Assembly (NCBI GenBank): GCA_949317995.1 | Contig: OX439051.1 | Coordinates: 42,163,250-42,227,249 of the forward strand | DNA: 64,000 nt | Source: Acholoe squamosa | Lineage: Eukaryota > Annelida > Polychaeta > Phyllodocida > Polynoidae | Reading direction: 5' to 3' | Shown: positions 1 through 8,979 of the stretch, piece after piece | Layout: the number at the start of each line of letters is the position of its first letter | Position numbering within the stretch: position 1 is the first letter of the stretch | Notes under the pieces: generated by a model | What the model saw: the letters and a program-made list of their open reading frames with translations, nothing else | The model's database searches: none | Told to the model about the DNA's origin: nothing | Made by a program: the position numbers and the translations under genes

Positions 1-285
1 AATGTAATCCCATAGTAGGAGTGTTTTGTCAGTGTAACTGTAAACTGGAAGTATCTGCTATTGCTAAAACTATTTGTTTCACATGTCTACAGGTCTCACT
101 GGAACCTGGCTGCCCAAGACACTACACAAGGTACACTTTAGGAAGTGTAAGAAAGTTTGCTGTTACTCTCCAAGAGTTAGAATGTAATCCCATAGTAGGA
201 GTGTTTTGTCAGTGTAACTGTAAACTGGAAGTATCTGCTATTGCTAAAACTATTTGTTTCACATGTCTACAGGTCTCACTGGAAC
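1..285. repeat. 180-bp tandem duplication
   Basis: The first about 105 bases are repeated identically starting at 181. The period is 180 bp and keeps reading frame. The repeat may extend left of the window. Confidence 0.85.
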
Positions 286-599
286 TTCACGCCTTAAGTA
301 TACCTGGAGTGAGAAATCATTTCTCTTTCGAGGTAAACTTTAAGGATGGATTTTTATCTGGTCTTTTACCTGGACCCAAAAACAGCCAAACTTACTTCCT
401 GGCCCAGGCTTTGTTCGAGCATGCTATATCTAACATAGCCAAACTTAACAGTTATTGTTTCCACAACAAATGGAAAACTAGTCATACTGGTCAAAGCTGG
501 TATCAAGCAAGTAAATTCACACACAACAAATGTTTCTGTTGTATATGTGCACGCCCCGGAAATGGAAAATCTGTCTTCATCTGTAAATATTGTGTCTAA
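1..599 (+). CDS. Partial cysteine-rich host ORF with an internal 180-bp duplication
   Basis: An open frame enters from the left edge and ends at TAA 597-599, which overlaps an AATAAA polyadenylation signal at 598-603. Bases 1-105 recur at 181-285, so a 180-bp (60-codon) unit is duplicated in frame. The unit is cysteine-rich (CQCNCK, CFTC) and the C-terminus has further pairs (CFCCIC, CKYC). The sequence before GTCTCACTGG in both copies (ATGTCTACAG) also resembles a splice acceptor, so part of the frame could be intronic. I do not recognise the family. It could be the 3' end of a host gene or an old transposon ORF. Confidence 0.35.
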   Translation, partial: CNPIVGVFCQCNCKLEVSAIAKTICFTCLQVSLEPGCPRHYTRYTLGSVRKFAVTLQELECNPIVGVFCQCNCKLEVSAIAKTICFTCLQVSLELHALSIPGVRNHFSFEVNFKDGFLSGLLPGPKNSQTYFLAQALFEHAISNIAKLNSYCFHNKWKTSHTGQSWYQASKFTHNKCFCCICARPGNGKSVFICKYCV

Positions 600-689
600 T
601 AAAAATATAATCTATTATGTGAATTGAATGAGTTGTGTTTTATTTTAATGTATGAAATAAACAGAGATATCAAAATGAGTCATAAGTAT

Positions 690-1425
690 TGTGTAAATCC
701 ATAGAAATATTGCATCAGAACATGAGTCATGGCTATTGTGTAATTTCTTACAAGCATTGCGCAATACACCTTCATACGTAGGTCATATGTTTTTGCAAGT
801 AGGTTAGTAGGTCACTTCCGGTTTGCAAGTAGGTCAACCCTAGGTATTGCGCAATTCTCTTAATTTATGCAACTAGGTCAGGTCACTAGGTCAAATGGAA
901 TCCAGCTTTCTGATTGGTCGAAAAAACTAGGTCATGACCTTATGACATCACTTCCTGTCAAATCCAGCCCTCTGATTGGCTAAAACTAGGTCACTTCCGG
1001 TCTACCAGTAGGTCATGACCTAGTTAGTAGCTAATCCATTGCGCCCAGTTTGCATGTATATACTACTATTTGATATATCTTATTTACATAATTAGCTACT
1101 CCCCTTTGTTTACAAACAAGGGACCACGTGACTGCACCATGTGTTGTTGTTTACAAACAAGGGGTCACGTGACCGCACTCATATCCTAATTAGGTCATGT
1201 TACCATAGTTACCAGAATGCTGGCCTCTGATTGGCTGAGCTGTGGTTACTAATCCCCTAAGTAGGTCACGTTGCCATGGTTACCAGAATGCTGGTCTCTG
1301 ATTGGCTGAGAGGTGGTTGCTTATCCCCTAAGTAGGTCATGTTACCATGGTAACGGGTCATGTGACCAAATGGAGGCCTCTGATTGGCTGCATGCCCAGT
1401 GAGTAATATCCTTAGATTAGCTATA
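690..1425. promoter_or_regulatory. Host cluster of AGGTCA, CCAAT, E-box and X-box-like motifs
   Basis: No gene is visible here. The stretch carries many AGGTCA nuclear-receptor half sites, including the palindrome AGGTCATGACCT at 929-940 and 1010-1021. It has repeated TCTGATTGG (inverted CCAAT), TCACGTGAC E-boxes near 1125 and 1165, CACTTCCGG (ETS-like), and RFX X-box-like palindromes at 1199-1213, 1270-1284 and 1341-1354 (GTTACCATGGTAAC). From about 1190 the last three motif types are arranged as an imperfect tandem unit of roughly 70-80 bp. It may be a CpG-type promoter or enhancer, or a repeat family that happens to carry these motifs. No transcript is shown. Confidence 0.45.
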
Positions 1426-2146
1426 GTCCCGTTCCGATACATACTATACTACTGCTCTTCCCTGATCTAAGCCTTCAATGTAGATGATACCATTGTGAAT
1501 GCATTCCTGACAGTATAAGCTTTGATTTGACACCAAATACACCTACCTTTGCTACAAAATGTGTCAGAGATAGGGCAGCAGACCGATGTCGGAGGTATTA
1601 AAAAAGTTGCTTTTTTTTTAATCTTATTTTTATTTTGGGTTTTGTCAGTGGGCCAGTAACCCAAATAAAAAGTAATGTGTGGCCTAAACTCTTAAGTACT
1701 AAAATCAAAATTGTTGGTCTGAAATATTTGGGACTAAGTAGCCCGACTTATGCCCAGAGAAAAAAAATCGCCCTGGTCATATATTTCTAGTGTTGTCAGG
1801 TCAAGACATCCTTTTTAATATGATGTTTCTCAATGACATTGATGAAGAGATAACTCAAGAACCCGTAGATACAGTTTATATATCTTTATTGCATAGGCTT
1901 AACAATTGATGTTTCATGGTGAACAATACTTCTCGCTTGGCTAATGAGGCGATACACATTTCCATCGTGATAGAATCCATACTCAACTTACAATATAACA
2001 AATAAGTCCTTTCGTCCCGTGATGATGATCTCCATCGTGCACTCCGCTACTACCATAGGAAGTCTATGGTTCCAGGCTTGACATGCCACTGTATTAGTTA
2101 ACCTCTAGGGTGCAGCACATAATGCTGCATGGCTATGCTATTGTAT
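1426..2146. other. Host intergenic DNA left of the insertion
   Basis: No supported gene, RNA or repeat was seen. It includes a pyrimidine/A-rich stretch at 1600-1640 and ordinary AT-rich sequence up to the target-site copy at 2147. Confidence 0.5.
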
Positions 2147-2152
2147 ACCGGA
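2147..2152. repeat. Target-site duplication, left copy (ACCGGA)
   Basis: ACCGGA lies directly before the left end of the element and is repeated directly after the right end at 33163-33168. A 6-bp duplication is the known signature of Polinton/Maverick integration by a retrovirus-like integrase. Confidence 0.85.
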
Positions 2153-2350
2153 AGTAGTATAATAGTTGGTCTTTTCTGGATAATATCCAGAAAAGACCAC
2201 CATATTTGGATTATCCAGAGAAGACCAGTGTTTTAAGATATCTATAGAAGACGGTATTCTCTGGATGATTTGGATTATCCAGAGAAGACCGGTGTTTTAA
2301 GATATCTACAGAAGACCGTATGTTTAGGAATATCCAGAAAAGACCTGTAT
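2153..2350. repeat. Left terminal inverted repeat and subterminal repeats
   Basis: The outer about 47 bp (2153-2199) match the reverse complement of 33116-33162 nearly perfectly. Inside this, 2168-2198 is a palindrome with 15-bp arms (GGTCTTTTCTGGATA and its complement) around one base, starting 15 bp from the terminus. Further in, the motif ATCCAGAGAAGACC and the block TTTTAAGATATCTA recur two or three times to about 2350. Inverted repeats with bound terminal protein are the expected replication origins of protein-primed genomes. Confidence 0.9.
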
Positions 2351-2736
2351 TTTTGAGAAAATGTAGATTGCAAGTGAAACGAGAAGTCATAATATTTTTA
2401 TATTTTCTTTATTGTTCTTTTTGAGACATATTATATAGTCAGACAATCCAACAGATAATCCAATTTATTCCTTTATCATTTATGAGAGGCGGAGAATGAG
2501 TTACAATAACAATTAATAACATAATTGGAATCTTGTAAGATGCTGAGTAGCTTTCGTCCACTTTTGTTGTATCGTTGTTCATTGTTATATTTTTTTGTTG
2601 TATCGTTGTTCATTGTTATATTTTTTTGATTATTTACTGACTTTTTAGATTATTACAAAGGTATTTTGTTTTTTGAAAGTCAATAAAAAGATACAACACA
2701 AAGAAAGGTTTCAACATTCTTTTTTTTAGTTTCAAT
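2351..2736. other. Left subterminal non-coding region
   Basis: AT-rich and without a supported ORF. A unit of about 31 bp containing TTGTTGTATCGTTGTTCATT is duplicated at about 2565-2627. Confidence 0.5.
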
Positions 2737-3348
2737 TCATATTAGATAATGTACTGCTTTATTTATGTTCTTCCAGCCCAAAAAATGAAACATAAATTCA
2801 TCATTGATGAAGAGAGAAGCATAGAATGAATTGCATATGCTTTCTAGTAAACAATGAAATTCACTTTTGTACATTATTGTTTGATAATTTAGGTTAAAAC
2901 TAGTAGATTTTAACAGTGTTACCACATTTTTATATTCTTTAGATTCAAGTACTGTGTTTAATGTAGTAGCACTGTTAGGGTTTATTTTAACATAAGCATT
3001 TCCGTGGAATATTATTGATATATTGCTATGCCTTGAATTTTCTCGACTTTTCCATATGACTCCAAAATAATCAACTTCAAAACTTTTCAATAACTTATCG
3101 AATTCTTTTAAACTTTCTATTACCTTATTTAATAAGGGAGAAGATTGAACACTATCATTTTTCCATTTTTTTAAAAAGATTTCTGCCGTTTCATTTTTTA
3201 ATATAAAAGTAATAACTTTAGTATTTTTATATGGAAAAATATTATTGTTTTTATATGGAAACGTATTATTTTGAGTTAAACAATAATCACATGAACAATC
3301 TTCTAAGGTGCTAAGTAAGTATAGATCCATGTTTGTATCGTATTCCAT
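2737..3348 (-). CDS. Unknown protein, 203 aa, leftmost core-side gene
   Basis: A complete ATG-to-stop ORF on the same strand as the core block, and the last gene before the left end. The N-terminal third has cysteines (CSCDYC) and a duplicated short motif (FPYKN twice, around residues 30-42). The rest is mixed alpha/beta with no transmembrane segment. I do not recognise the family. Its position beyond dUTPase suggests an accessory early or host-interaction gene, but nothing in the sequence shows this. Confidence 0.6.
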   Translation of the reverse strand: MEYDTNMDLYLLSTLEDCSCDYCLTQNNTFPYKNNNIFPYKNTKVITFILKNETAEIFLKKWKNDSVQSSPLLNKVIESLKEFDKLLKSFEVDYFGVIWKSRENSRHSNISIIFHGNAYVKINPNSATTLNTVLESKEYKNVVTLLKSTSFNLNYQTIMYKSEFHCLLESICNSFYASLFINDEFMFHFLGWKNINKAVHYLI

Positions 3349-3499
3349 TTTGTTGCTTGTTTTGTATATGTTTTTATTCTGTTTATCACAACAATATTCT
3401 TGCTTAGTTTACTCTTTATTAGAGTATTTTTTACATAGAAAGAGTGACTTCATGAATAATGTGATTCATTGAACCAATACCATTGTAAATTTTCGTCAC

Positions 3500-4276
3500 C
3501 TAGTTGTTTGTTAGAATCAACTTTAAGAATTCCTCTAAAGACATTAATTCATTTTTGGAGGGGTCGATTTCATCAGAACCTTTTTCATCAGTTGGTTCTT
3601 CTTCCGCCGAATAAAATTCTTGTTCTTCAGACGACGTTTCATCAGCTAAATGAGATTGTTCTATATCTGATTCTTCAGACGAGTCACTTTCTCCAGAATC
3701 ACTTTCTTCATAGTTGTTTTTTTCTTTCAATGAAGCAGATATCTTTTTGCCTGATCCAAAACCTTGATCATTTCTTTCGGTTTTATCAGGTGTACATACT
3801 TCTTCTAGCTCAGGGATGAGAATTTTTTCTAATATTATTTGAGCTATTTGATCTCCATGTTTTATTTCGAAGACTTCATTTCCAAAATTAAACAGCAAAA
3901 CACCAATTTTTCCCCTGTAGTCTTCATCTATTACCCCTGCTCCTACATCGATGAAATGATTAAGAGCAAGTCCTGATTTTGGTGCTATGTGACCATAGCA
4001 TCCTGTAGGTATGCAAAGTATTATATCAGTTTGTACCAATTTTTTTTCTTTAGCAGGAATAATATAATCATAAGCACTATATAAATCAAACCCTGCAGAT
4101 CTTTTTGTGGATCTGGTTGGCTTCAATGCTTTTGTTGATGCTTTGACATAATGCATAATAGGTTGGAGAATAGGTGAGGCAGGCAGTAAAGCAGATTTTT
4201 GGCATGTTGTTACTAACAGTGTATTTGGTTTGTCTTTTACAAGAGTTCTATAGAAAGAATCTTGACAACGCGCCAT
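3500..4276 (-). CDS. dut: Trimeric-type dUTPase with a long acidic C-terminal tail
   Basis: It hydrolyses dUTP to dUMP and PPi, limiting uracil incorporation during replication. All five motifs of the trimeric family are visible: 1 SAGFDLYSA, 2 PKSGLALN (usual PRSGLA), 3 GAGVIDEDYRGKIGV with the sugar-discriminating Tyr, 4 GDQIAQIIL, 5 RNDQGFGSG. The first ATG-initiated codon is 4276 (MARCQDS); the frame is open upstream to a GTG. About 90 residues follow motif 5, very rich in Ser, Asp and Glu (SDSGESDSSEESD), whereas most family members end near motif 5. The tail may be a phosphorylated protein-interaction region. It is the second gene from the left end, after a DUF5662-like gene. Confidence 0.92.
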   Translation of the reverse strand: MARCQDSFYRTLVKDKPNTLLVTTCQKSALLPASPILQPIMHYVKASTKALKPTRSTKRSAGFDLYSAYDYIIPAKEKKLVQTDIILCIPTGCYGHIAPKSGLALNHFIDVGAGVIDEDYRGKIGVLLFNFGNEVFEIKHGDQIAQIILEKILIPELEEVCTPDKTERNDQGFGSGKKISASLKEKNNYEESDSGESDSSEESDIEQSHLADETSSEEQEFYSAEEEPTDEKGSDEIDPSKNELMSLEEFLKLILTNN

Positions 4277-4350
4277 TTTGCTGAACGTTATTTCAGTTGT
4301 TTTGTTGTTTAATATAACGCTATTCACAGAGATGTTTTCTTTCTTTTAGT

Positions 4351-5097
4351 TCATTTAAGACGATCTTTGCTGTAATATTTAAGATTTTCATTGTAAATTT
4401 CTTCATATATTTTGCTGTAAGCTAATTGAGAGAGTTTTTCACCTTTTTCAGTGTTTTCAAGCTTAGAACGTTCTTCTAATTTTATAGGATACAGATATTC
4501 TTTCACTTTTTCTTTATCTTCTTCAGTATATCTTTCTAAGTATATTGGATTTATGTCCAAAAAATTGGTGATAGAAAGATCTCCGTCTAAAATACCATGA
4601 ACATTTATTTCTTCTGGCTTCAGATCTCGTTCTGCATGACAAGCTAACATGTCTATCACACTTTCAATTAAAGCATATTTTCCCATATTTCCTTCTCTGT
4701 AATATTCAGGATGATGATCATTGTTTTCATAGTGATGAAATAAAGCATTTTCCCAAGTTGTTTTTTCTTGGGAATTTTTTGGTCCATTTTTAGTATGGAA
4801 CTTAAAGGTGTAACCTATGGCTTCTCTCATTGAAAACTTAGATAAGTCATGCACCATTATTCGTTCTGTTAAACACATTTTATCTGTTTTGTCAAACACG
4901 TTTTCTAAAAGGTAAAAAGTGAAACATATCATTTGTCTATGCCTTAAAACCTGTTCGAAATGTTGCAAGAGAAGTTTCAAGAAAGAATTGTTGCAAGTTA
5001 TTTTTTCTTTTTTAGATTTTATGTATTTAATGGCTTCATCGTCTTCCCAGTTTGCGTGTTTCAACAGTTTTTTTATTTTAAAAGTGTACTTTCCCAT
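4351..5097 (-). CDS. DUF5662-like, HD-type metal-binding protein
   Basis: 248 aa, ATG start, separated from the coiled-coil gene upstream by one base. A His/Asp pattern resembling the DUF5662 family of phages and large DNA viruses is visible: HDLSKFS (about residue 84), then HHYENNDHHPEYY (about 122-134), then a downstream helix with an acidic residue (ESVIDMLACH). These look like metal ligands of an HD-like fold, suggesting a nucleotide or phosphate hydrolase. Enzymatic activity is not established for the family as far as I know. Lying next to dUTPase makes a nucleotide-metabolism role plausible. The family call is from pattern memory and needs a profile search. Confidence 0.6.
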   Translation of the reverse strand: MGKYTFKIKKLLKHANWEDDEAIKYIKSKKEKITCNNSFLKLLLQHFEQVLRHRQMICFTFYLLENVFDKTDKMCLTERIMVHDLSKFSMREAIGYTFKFHTKNGPKNSQEKTTWENALFHHYENNDHHPEYYREGNMGKYALIESVIDMLACHAERDLKPEEINVHGILDGDLSITNFLDINPIYLERYTEEDKEKVKEYLYPIKLEERSKLENTEKGEKLSQLAYSKIYEEIYNENLKYYSKDRLK

Positions 5098-5098
5098 A

Positions 5099-5347
5099 TC
5101 AGCGTAGTGTTCTGCTCATGAAGCCAGACAAAAGTTTCTCTTGTTTTTCTGTGATTCGTTGCACAAGAATATTATTTTTGTTTCCTAAAGATTTTATTAT
5201 TTCTTGATTCTTTTTTCTCTCTGCTCTAAGAATGCGAATTTGGTTTTGTTGCCTTTTTCTTGTTTCTTCAAGGGTTTCTATTTTATGTATGCAATCAGGA
5301 CACACCCCGTCTTCTAGCGAAGGCTTCCAATCAGAACAACTGTTCAT
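5099..5347 (-). CDS. Small coiled-coil protein, 82 aa
   Basis: The ATG at 5347 follows an open GTG-started stretch. The N-terminus has a CxxC pair (VCPDC) and is followed by a long charged helix (EETRKRQQNQIRILRAERKK) with heptad-like spacing, so it probably forms a coiled coil. It ends one base before the start of the DUF5662-like gene, which suggests co-transcription. Function unknown. Confidence 0.55.
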   Translation of the reverse strand: MNSCSDWKPSLEDGVCPDCIHKIETLEETRKRQQNQIRILRAERKKNQEIIKSLGNKNNILVQRITEKQEKLLSGFMSRTLR

Positions 5348-5417
5348 GTTACTTTGACGCAGATCAATGTTCACATAAAGTCTGTTTGTTCACTTATCTC
5401 ATCTATGTTTTTATTTC

Positions 5418-5867
5418 TTAATCACTTTCATGTTTTTTTTCTGAATTTAAATGAAAAGCTTCGTTTGGCTTATTCCTATAAGTCTCCATTAAAACATCAG
5501 AAGGCATAGAATCTGGCACATCACAAGTTTCGCCGTCTGCTACAATTTTACTGCCTTCTTCTTAGTCATCACCGTCGGCTACTGTACGACCATACGGATA
5601 AGAACCTCTCCTGATGTTATATATTCTCTCTGCTTTAGCTAAGTTGTATGCCTTCCTGTGAGCCATTAAATTCATATTTACATTTCGTGCTTCTCTTAAT
5701 TGTAAAGTAAGATGGAGATTATTTTTTTCTTCCTCTTTTATGATATTAATGTGTTCACGTCTTTCTTCTTCTAACAGAGATATATAAGTGCCTTGATGTA
5801 AGCATATTTTTTCAAGTATTTCATTGCGCTTTACTTCAAAAATGATATTGTTCCCTTTTGTATCCAT
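5418..5867 (-). pseudogene. Coiled-coil protein interrupted by an in-frame TAA
   Basis: The first 101 codons (5867 down to 5565) encode a charged, mostly helical protein ending in VADGDD. TAA at 5562-5564 stops it, but the same frame stays open for about 47 more codons to 5418. That stretch begins acidic and repeats the VADG motif, so the stop looks like a nonsense mutation in a longer gene. It precedes the smaller coiled-coil gene in the same orientation. Function unknown. Confidence 0.5.
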
Positions 5868-5937
5868 GATTAAGACTTGAGAAATAATCTTAATTTATAT
5901 ATTTTTTTTAGGTCTCACACGAGAAAGATGTTCATTC

Positions 5938-6420
5938 TTATAATTTTTTAGGTATCTCAGGATCTTTTGTTTCTTCAGTGAATACATTTGAGTCGGGCAA
6001 ATGTTTTTGATTTGCTATGGTAGTTAGTAATTGATTATTTTTTTCATACATTATGTTATTAGTATCTCGGTTTTCATTTATTTGAGTAGATTTTAAGTCA
6101 TGGTTAGAAACAGAAGATCCTATGACAGGATATGTCCATGTTTTTCTGTGATTTACATTAGTTACAAAACAAGACAGGAAAGTTTGAGTTTTTTCATTGT
6201 TATGATAAATATTTCCGCTTTCTGTACAAAACAAAAACATTTCATCTCCTTTCTGTAAAGAAGGGGAGATAGATTGTTTACGCGTTTCTAAGATAATGAC
6301 AACGATGCTTAAAATAAGAGTAAAAACTATTCCTCCTGCTCCTACTTTCCCGTTTGAAATCAAATTATTTATTTTGCTTAAACTTTTCATGCTTCCTTCT
6401 TTTGTTCTATGTTCGCTCAT
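5938..6420 (-). CDS. Single-pass membrane protein, 160 aa
   Basis: ATG start, short basic N-terminus, then one hydrophobic segment at about residues 29-46 (GIVFTLILSIVVIILE). A polar domain of about 110 residues follows, with two cysteines (FCTES, SCFV). The layout suggests a signal-anchored membrane protein. It is next to the protease and capsid genes, so it may be a virion or assembly membrane component; this is inferred from position only. Confidence 0.6.
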   Translation of the reverse strand: MSEHRTKEGSMKSLSKINNLISNGKVGAGGIVFTLILSIVVIILETRKQSISPSLQKGDEMFLFCTESGNIYHNNEKTQTFLSCFVTNVNHRKTWTYPVIGSSVSNHDLKSTQINENRDTNNIMYEKNNQLLTTIANQKHLPDSNVFTEETKDPEIPKKL

Positions 6421-6506
6421 TTTTTAAAAAAAATATCTTTTTATGATGATCAGTTCCAACAAATCGGCAAATAATTTCCAAGACAAGATGAAAAAGAAAT
6501 AATACA

Positions 6507-7046
6507 TTAATCTTTTTTTCTTTTTTGTGTTGTTCTTAAAAAATTATTTTTTGTAGAACAAATTTGTTTGTTACAAAACAAGGATTTCTTTTTGCTTCGA
6601 TTATTTTGTTTTTTCTTTAAAAAGTATTGTTTTACTTTACTGTCATTCCAATCAGGATCTGAAGTGAAGCTAGATATAACTTGTTGCATTGTCTTATTCT
6701 CAGCTCGTTTTTCTAAAAAGAACAAGCAATATAAACCACAAGTCATAGAAAAAAGTCCTTGAATAGAATGAGAGGAATATTTATATTTTTCAGGCAAAGC
6801 TTTCAGAAAACTCTTTCGCATAGGACTGAAGCCATATGAATCGAAATATTCAGCTAGTTTATGAGGTTTTTCATAATAAAAAGCTACCCAATGTTCTCCG
6901 GGTAAGTTACTGTTGTCGGTGTTGACTACATAACCTGTAGGAAATGATTTCACTGCAGGTATAGTGTCAGCTGAATAAACACCATAATTTCCTTCTTTTT
7001 TTCTTTTAATTTTCTGCAAGAAAAAATTTATTTCCGCTCCATTCAT
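6507..7046 (-). CDS. Adenain-like maturation cysteine protease
   Basis: Peptidase family C5 fold of adenoviruses and Polintons, which cleaves capsid precursors during virion maturation. The catalytic set is visible in the family order: His52 in GEHWVAFYY, Asp69 in EYFDSYG, oxyanion Gln97 in SIQGLFS and nucleophile Cys103 in MTCGLYCLFFL. The 179-aa length is close to the adenovirus enzyme (about 200 aa), with a lysine-rich tail. ATG start; 9 bp downstream of the major capsid gene on the same strand. It appears intact. Confidence 0.9.
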   Translation of the reverse strand: MNGAEINFFLQKIKRKKEGNYGVYSADTIPAVKSFPTGYVVNTDNSNLPGEHWVAFYYEKPHKLAEYFDSYGFSPMRKSFLKALPEKYKYSSHSIQGLFSMTCGLYCLFFLEKRAENKTMQQVISSFTSDPDWNDSKVKQYFLKKKQNNRSKKKSLFCNKQICSTKNNFLRTTQKRKKD

Positions 7047-7055
7047 TTTTAGGAA

Positions 7056-8408
7056 TTATGCTATTTCAGATTTTGCTCTTAATATATTGCTAGAATCTAA
7101 TCTCAGGAGTTCATGATGTTCTAAATATATGATAGCTGCTACTCCATGGGTTAATTCTTCTTCTAGTTTTATGACAAATCCTAAAGAACCATTTTCTGAA
7201 TATTCGAAAGTGCCTGACGTTATTCCGTTTTTAGATATGTCAAAACAGTAAAGACAATGTCCTTTTTTGAATTCACCGAAAGAAATGTCTATCGTATCGT
7301 CTCTGAATATTGAACCTGTAGACCTTAGAAGAGCTAGGTAGGCCATATTGTATAAATCATTAGGGTAATCTAATTCATAGTGATAAAAAGGAGTTCCACC
7401 GTCGTTCACTTTTAGTTCTATTTCCTTAGCTTTGAAGTGCTCAAATTGAAATGGATTACGATTATGACTTCCTGTGAAGGCATCTAAATGAACTAACCCT
7501 ATGATGACTCTTTTTGGAAGAGGAGTGTTGTTCACTATATGAGAGGCTTGCAAAATTGATTTCTGAGGACCAAAAGTGAGGTATTTCATGTCTATTTTAT
7601 TAACAGGATAATCCCAATACGGAGTAACCATTCTAGCATCCATTATTTTTTTATGGAATTTTTCAGACACTCTTATTCTTTTTATGAATAAATGTATGCC
7701 CTGTATGTCTATTATGTATTTTTGTGTACCTAATTTAGACATCAAACAAAAGTCTTCATCTGCTCTATCAAATTCTATAGTAAGAGGCAGATCTCCAGGT
7801 AACACTTTGACCTGTGCAAAAAGGTCATTATGAATTCGTCCTATCACTTCAAATAATTTCCCGTTTTTAGTTTTGTTATAACATGCTTTCACTCCAGAAT
7901 TATGATCGTCGCTGTTAACATTTGTTACTTCGTTGAAATCTTTATCGTCTTTGTGATACATAGCCAAAACTCCCAAGTGTTTAGCAGTGGTTGGATCATA
8001 ACTTAAAATATATTCCAGAATAGATCTGTATCCGTGCAAATCATTGCTGTCTGATATTCGTATTCCTGCTATAGAAAGTTTTACATTTTTAAACATAGTA
8101 GAAGCAAAATAATTCACTGGAAAAACTTTAGCTTTATCGTTTATTGTCCCATCGTTAGCTGGGGCATCTGGATTTTGTTTGTCGGCTTTTAATATTTTGC
8201 CAGACACTCGAATAAAACTGTCGTGCAAAGAAATGAAATCTGTATGTTTAGATTTTAAAGTGAATTGAACTGTAGTGCTGTTAGGAGAAGCAGTGGGCTC
8301 AACTTTTACGTAATAAGTTTTAACGCTACTTATATCTGTTGGAGGAACATGAGTAAAATCAAATTCCGAGGCTACACAAAAACAAGGATCTTCGTCTAAC
8401 AATGACAT
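7056..8408 (-). CDS. Major capsid protein (hexon-like, double-jelly-roll type)
   Basis: 450 aa, ATG start, uninterrupted. The N-terminal half has the pattern of Polinton/adintovirus capsid proteins: a beta-rich start, then a region NYFASTMFKNVKLSIAGIRI followed by HGYRSILEYILSY. The second half contains GDLPLTIEFDRADEDF and IQGIHLFIKRIRVSEKF, also typical. It would form the pseudo-hexameric capsomers. The location between protease and pX-like genes fits the known morphogenesis block. Homology is recognised by pattern; the fold can be tested by structure prediction. Confidence 0.85.
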   Translation of the reverse strand: MSLLDEDPCFCVASEFDFTHVPPTDISSVKTYYVKVEPTASPNSTTVQFTLKSKHTDFISLHDSFIRVSGKILKADKQNPDAPANDGTINDKAKVFPVNYFASTMFKNVKLSIAGIRISDSNDLHGYRSILEYILSYDPTTAKHLGVLAMYHKDDKDFNEVTNVNSDDHNSGVKACYNKTKNGKLFEVIGRIHNDLFAQVKVLPGDLPLTIEFDRADEDFCLMSKLGTQKYIIDIQGIHLFIKRIRVSEKFHKKIMDARMVTPYWDYPVNKIDMKYLTFGPQKSILQASHIVNNTPLPKRVIIGLVHLDAFTGSHNRNPFQFEHFKAKEIELKVNDGGTPFYHYELDYPNDLYNMAYLALLRSTGSIFRDDTIDISFGEFKKGHCLYCFDISKNGITSGTFEYSENGSLGFVIKLEEELTHGVAAIIYLEHHELLRLDSSNILRAKSEIA

Positions 8409-8486
8409 TTTTTTAAGGTGGTGAACAAACTTTAAAAATATTTGTTTATTTTTCTCTTTTTTTAAGTAATCTCAGGTTATTTTATG

Positions 8487-8927
8487 TTAACCAAAGATAT
8501 CTTTTTTGAAATTTCTTCTATTTCTATTTCTTTTTTTATTTGTGATCGTTTTATTAACTTTTCTTTTTTTGGTAACATGTGAAATAACTTCTTTGCCTAT
8601 ATCAGACAAAGTTTCTTGAGCTTCTCTTTTTAAAGCTCGTTTAAAGTTTTCACCTTTCATGACATTTTTTGCTACTTTAATTCCTCCTGTTAAGGCTCTT
8701 TTTCCTATTCCTTTGGCGGCTGATGCCACAACAGGTTTCACCAAAGGAATAACTGTTTTAAACAATCCTTTTAAAATACCACCTAGCCCATAACCTTTTT
8801 GATTTCTGCTTCCTACGAAGGGGGTTAAAGAATAGTATCCTTTTCCATACTGTACTTCATAAGGATAAGATCGCTTAGTTAAAAAATGTTTATAATATAT
8901 ATCTTCAGGTGAATCGTTAGAATACAT
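8487..8927 (-). CDS. pX/pVI-like small virion protein
   Basis: 146 aa, ATG start. A tyrosine-rich N-terminus precedes a glycine-rich stretch (KGYGLGGILKGLFKTVIP), an Ala/Lys amphipathic region (VASAAKGIGKRALTGG) and a strongly basic tail (KKRKVNKTITNKKRNRNRR). This layout is typical of Polinton/adintovirus proteins compared with adenovirus pX and pVI, which bind DNA or disrupt membranes. Adjacent to the major capsid gene. Exact equivalence to pX or pVI is not established. Confidence 0.65.
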   Translation of the reverse strand: MYSNDSPEDIYYKHFLTKRSYPYEVQYGKGYYSLTPFVGSRNQKGYGLGGILKGLFKTVIPLVKPVVASAAKGIGKRALTGGIKVAKNVMKGENFKRALKREAQETLSDIGKEVISHVTKKRKVNKTITNKKRNRNRRNFKKDIFG

Positions 8928-8979
8928 TTTGATGTTTTTTTTATTTATTTTTTTTTATTTATCTCAAAACAATTTATCT

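Noticed and set aside
3469..3819. Plus-strand 116-codon ORF opposite dUTPase
   Set aside because: Antisense shadow of a confidently identified gene.
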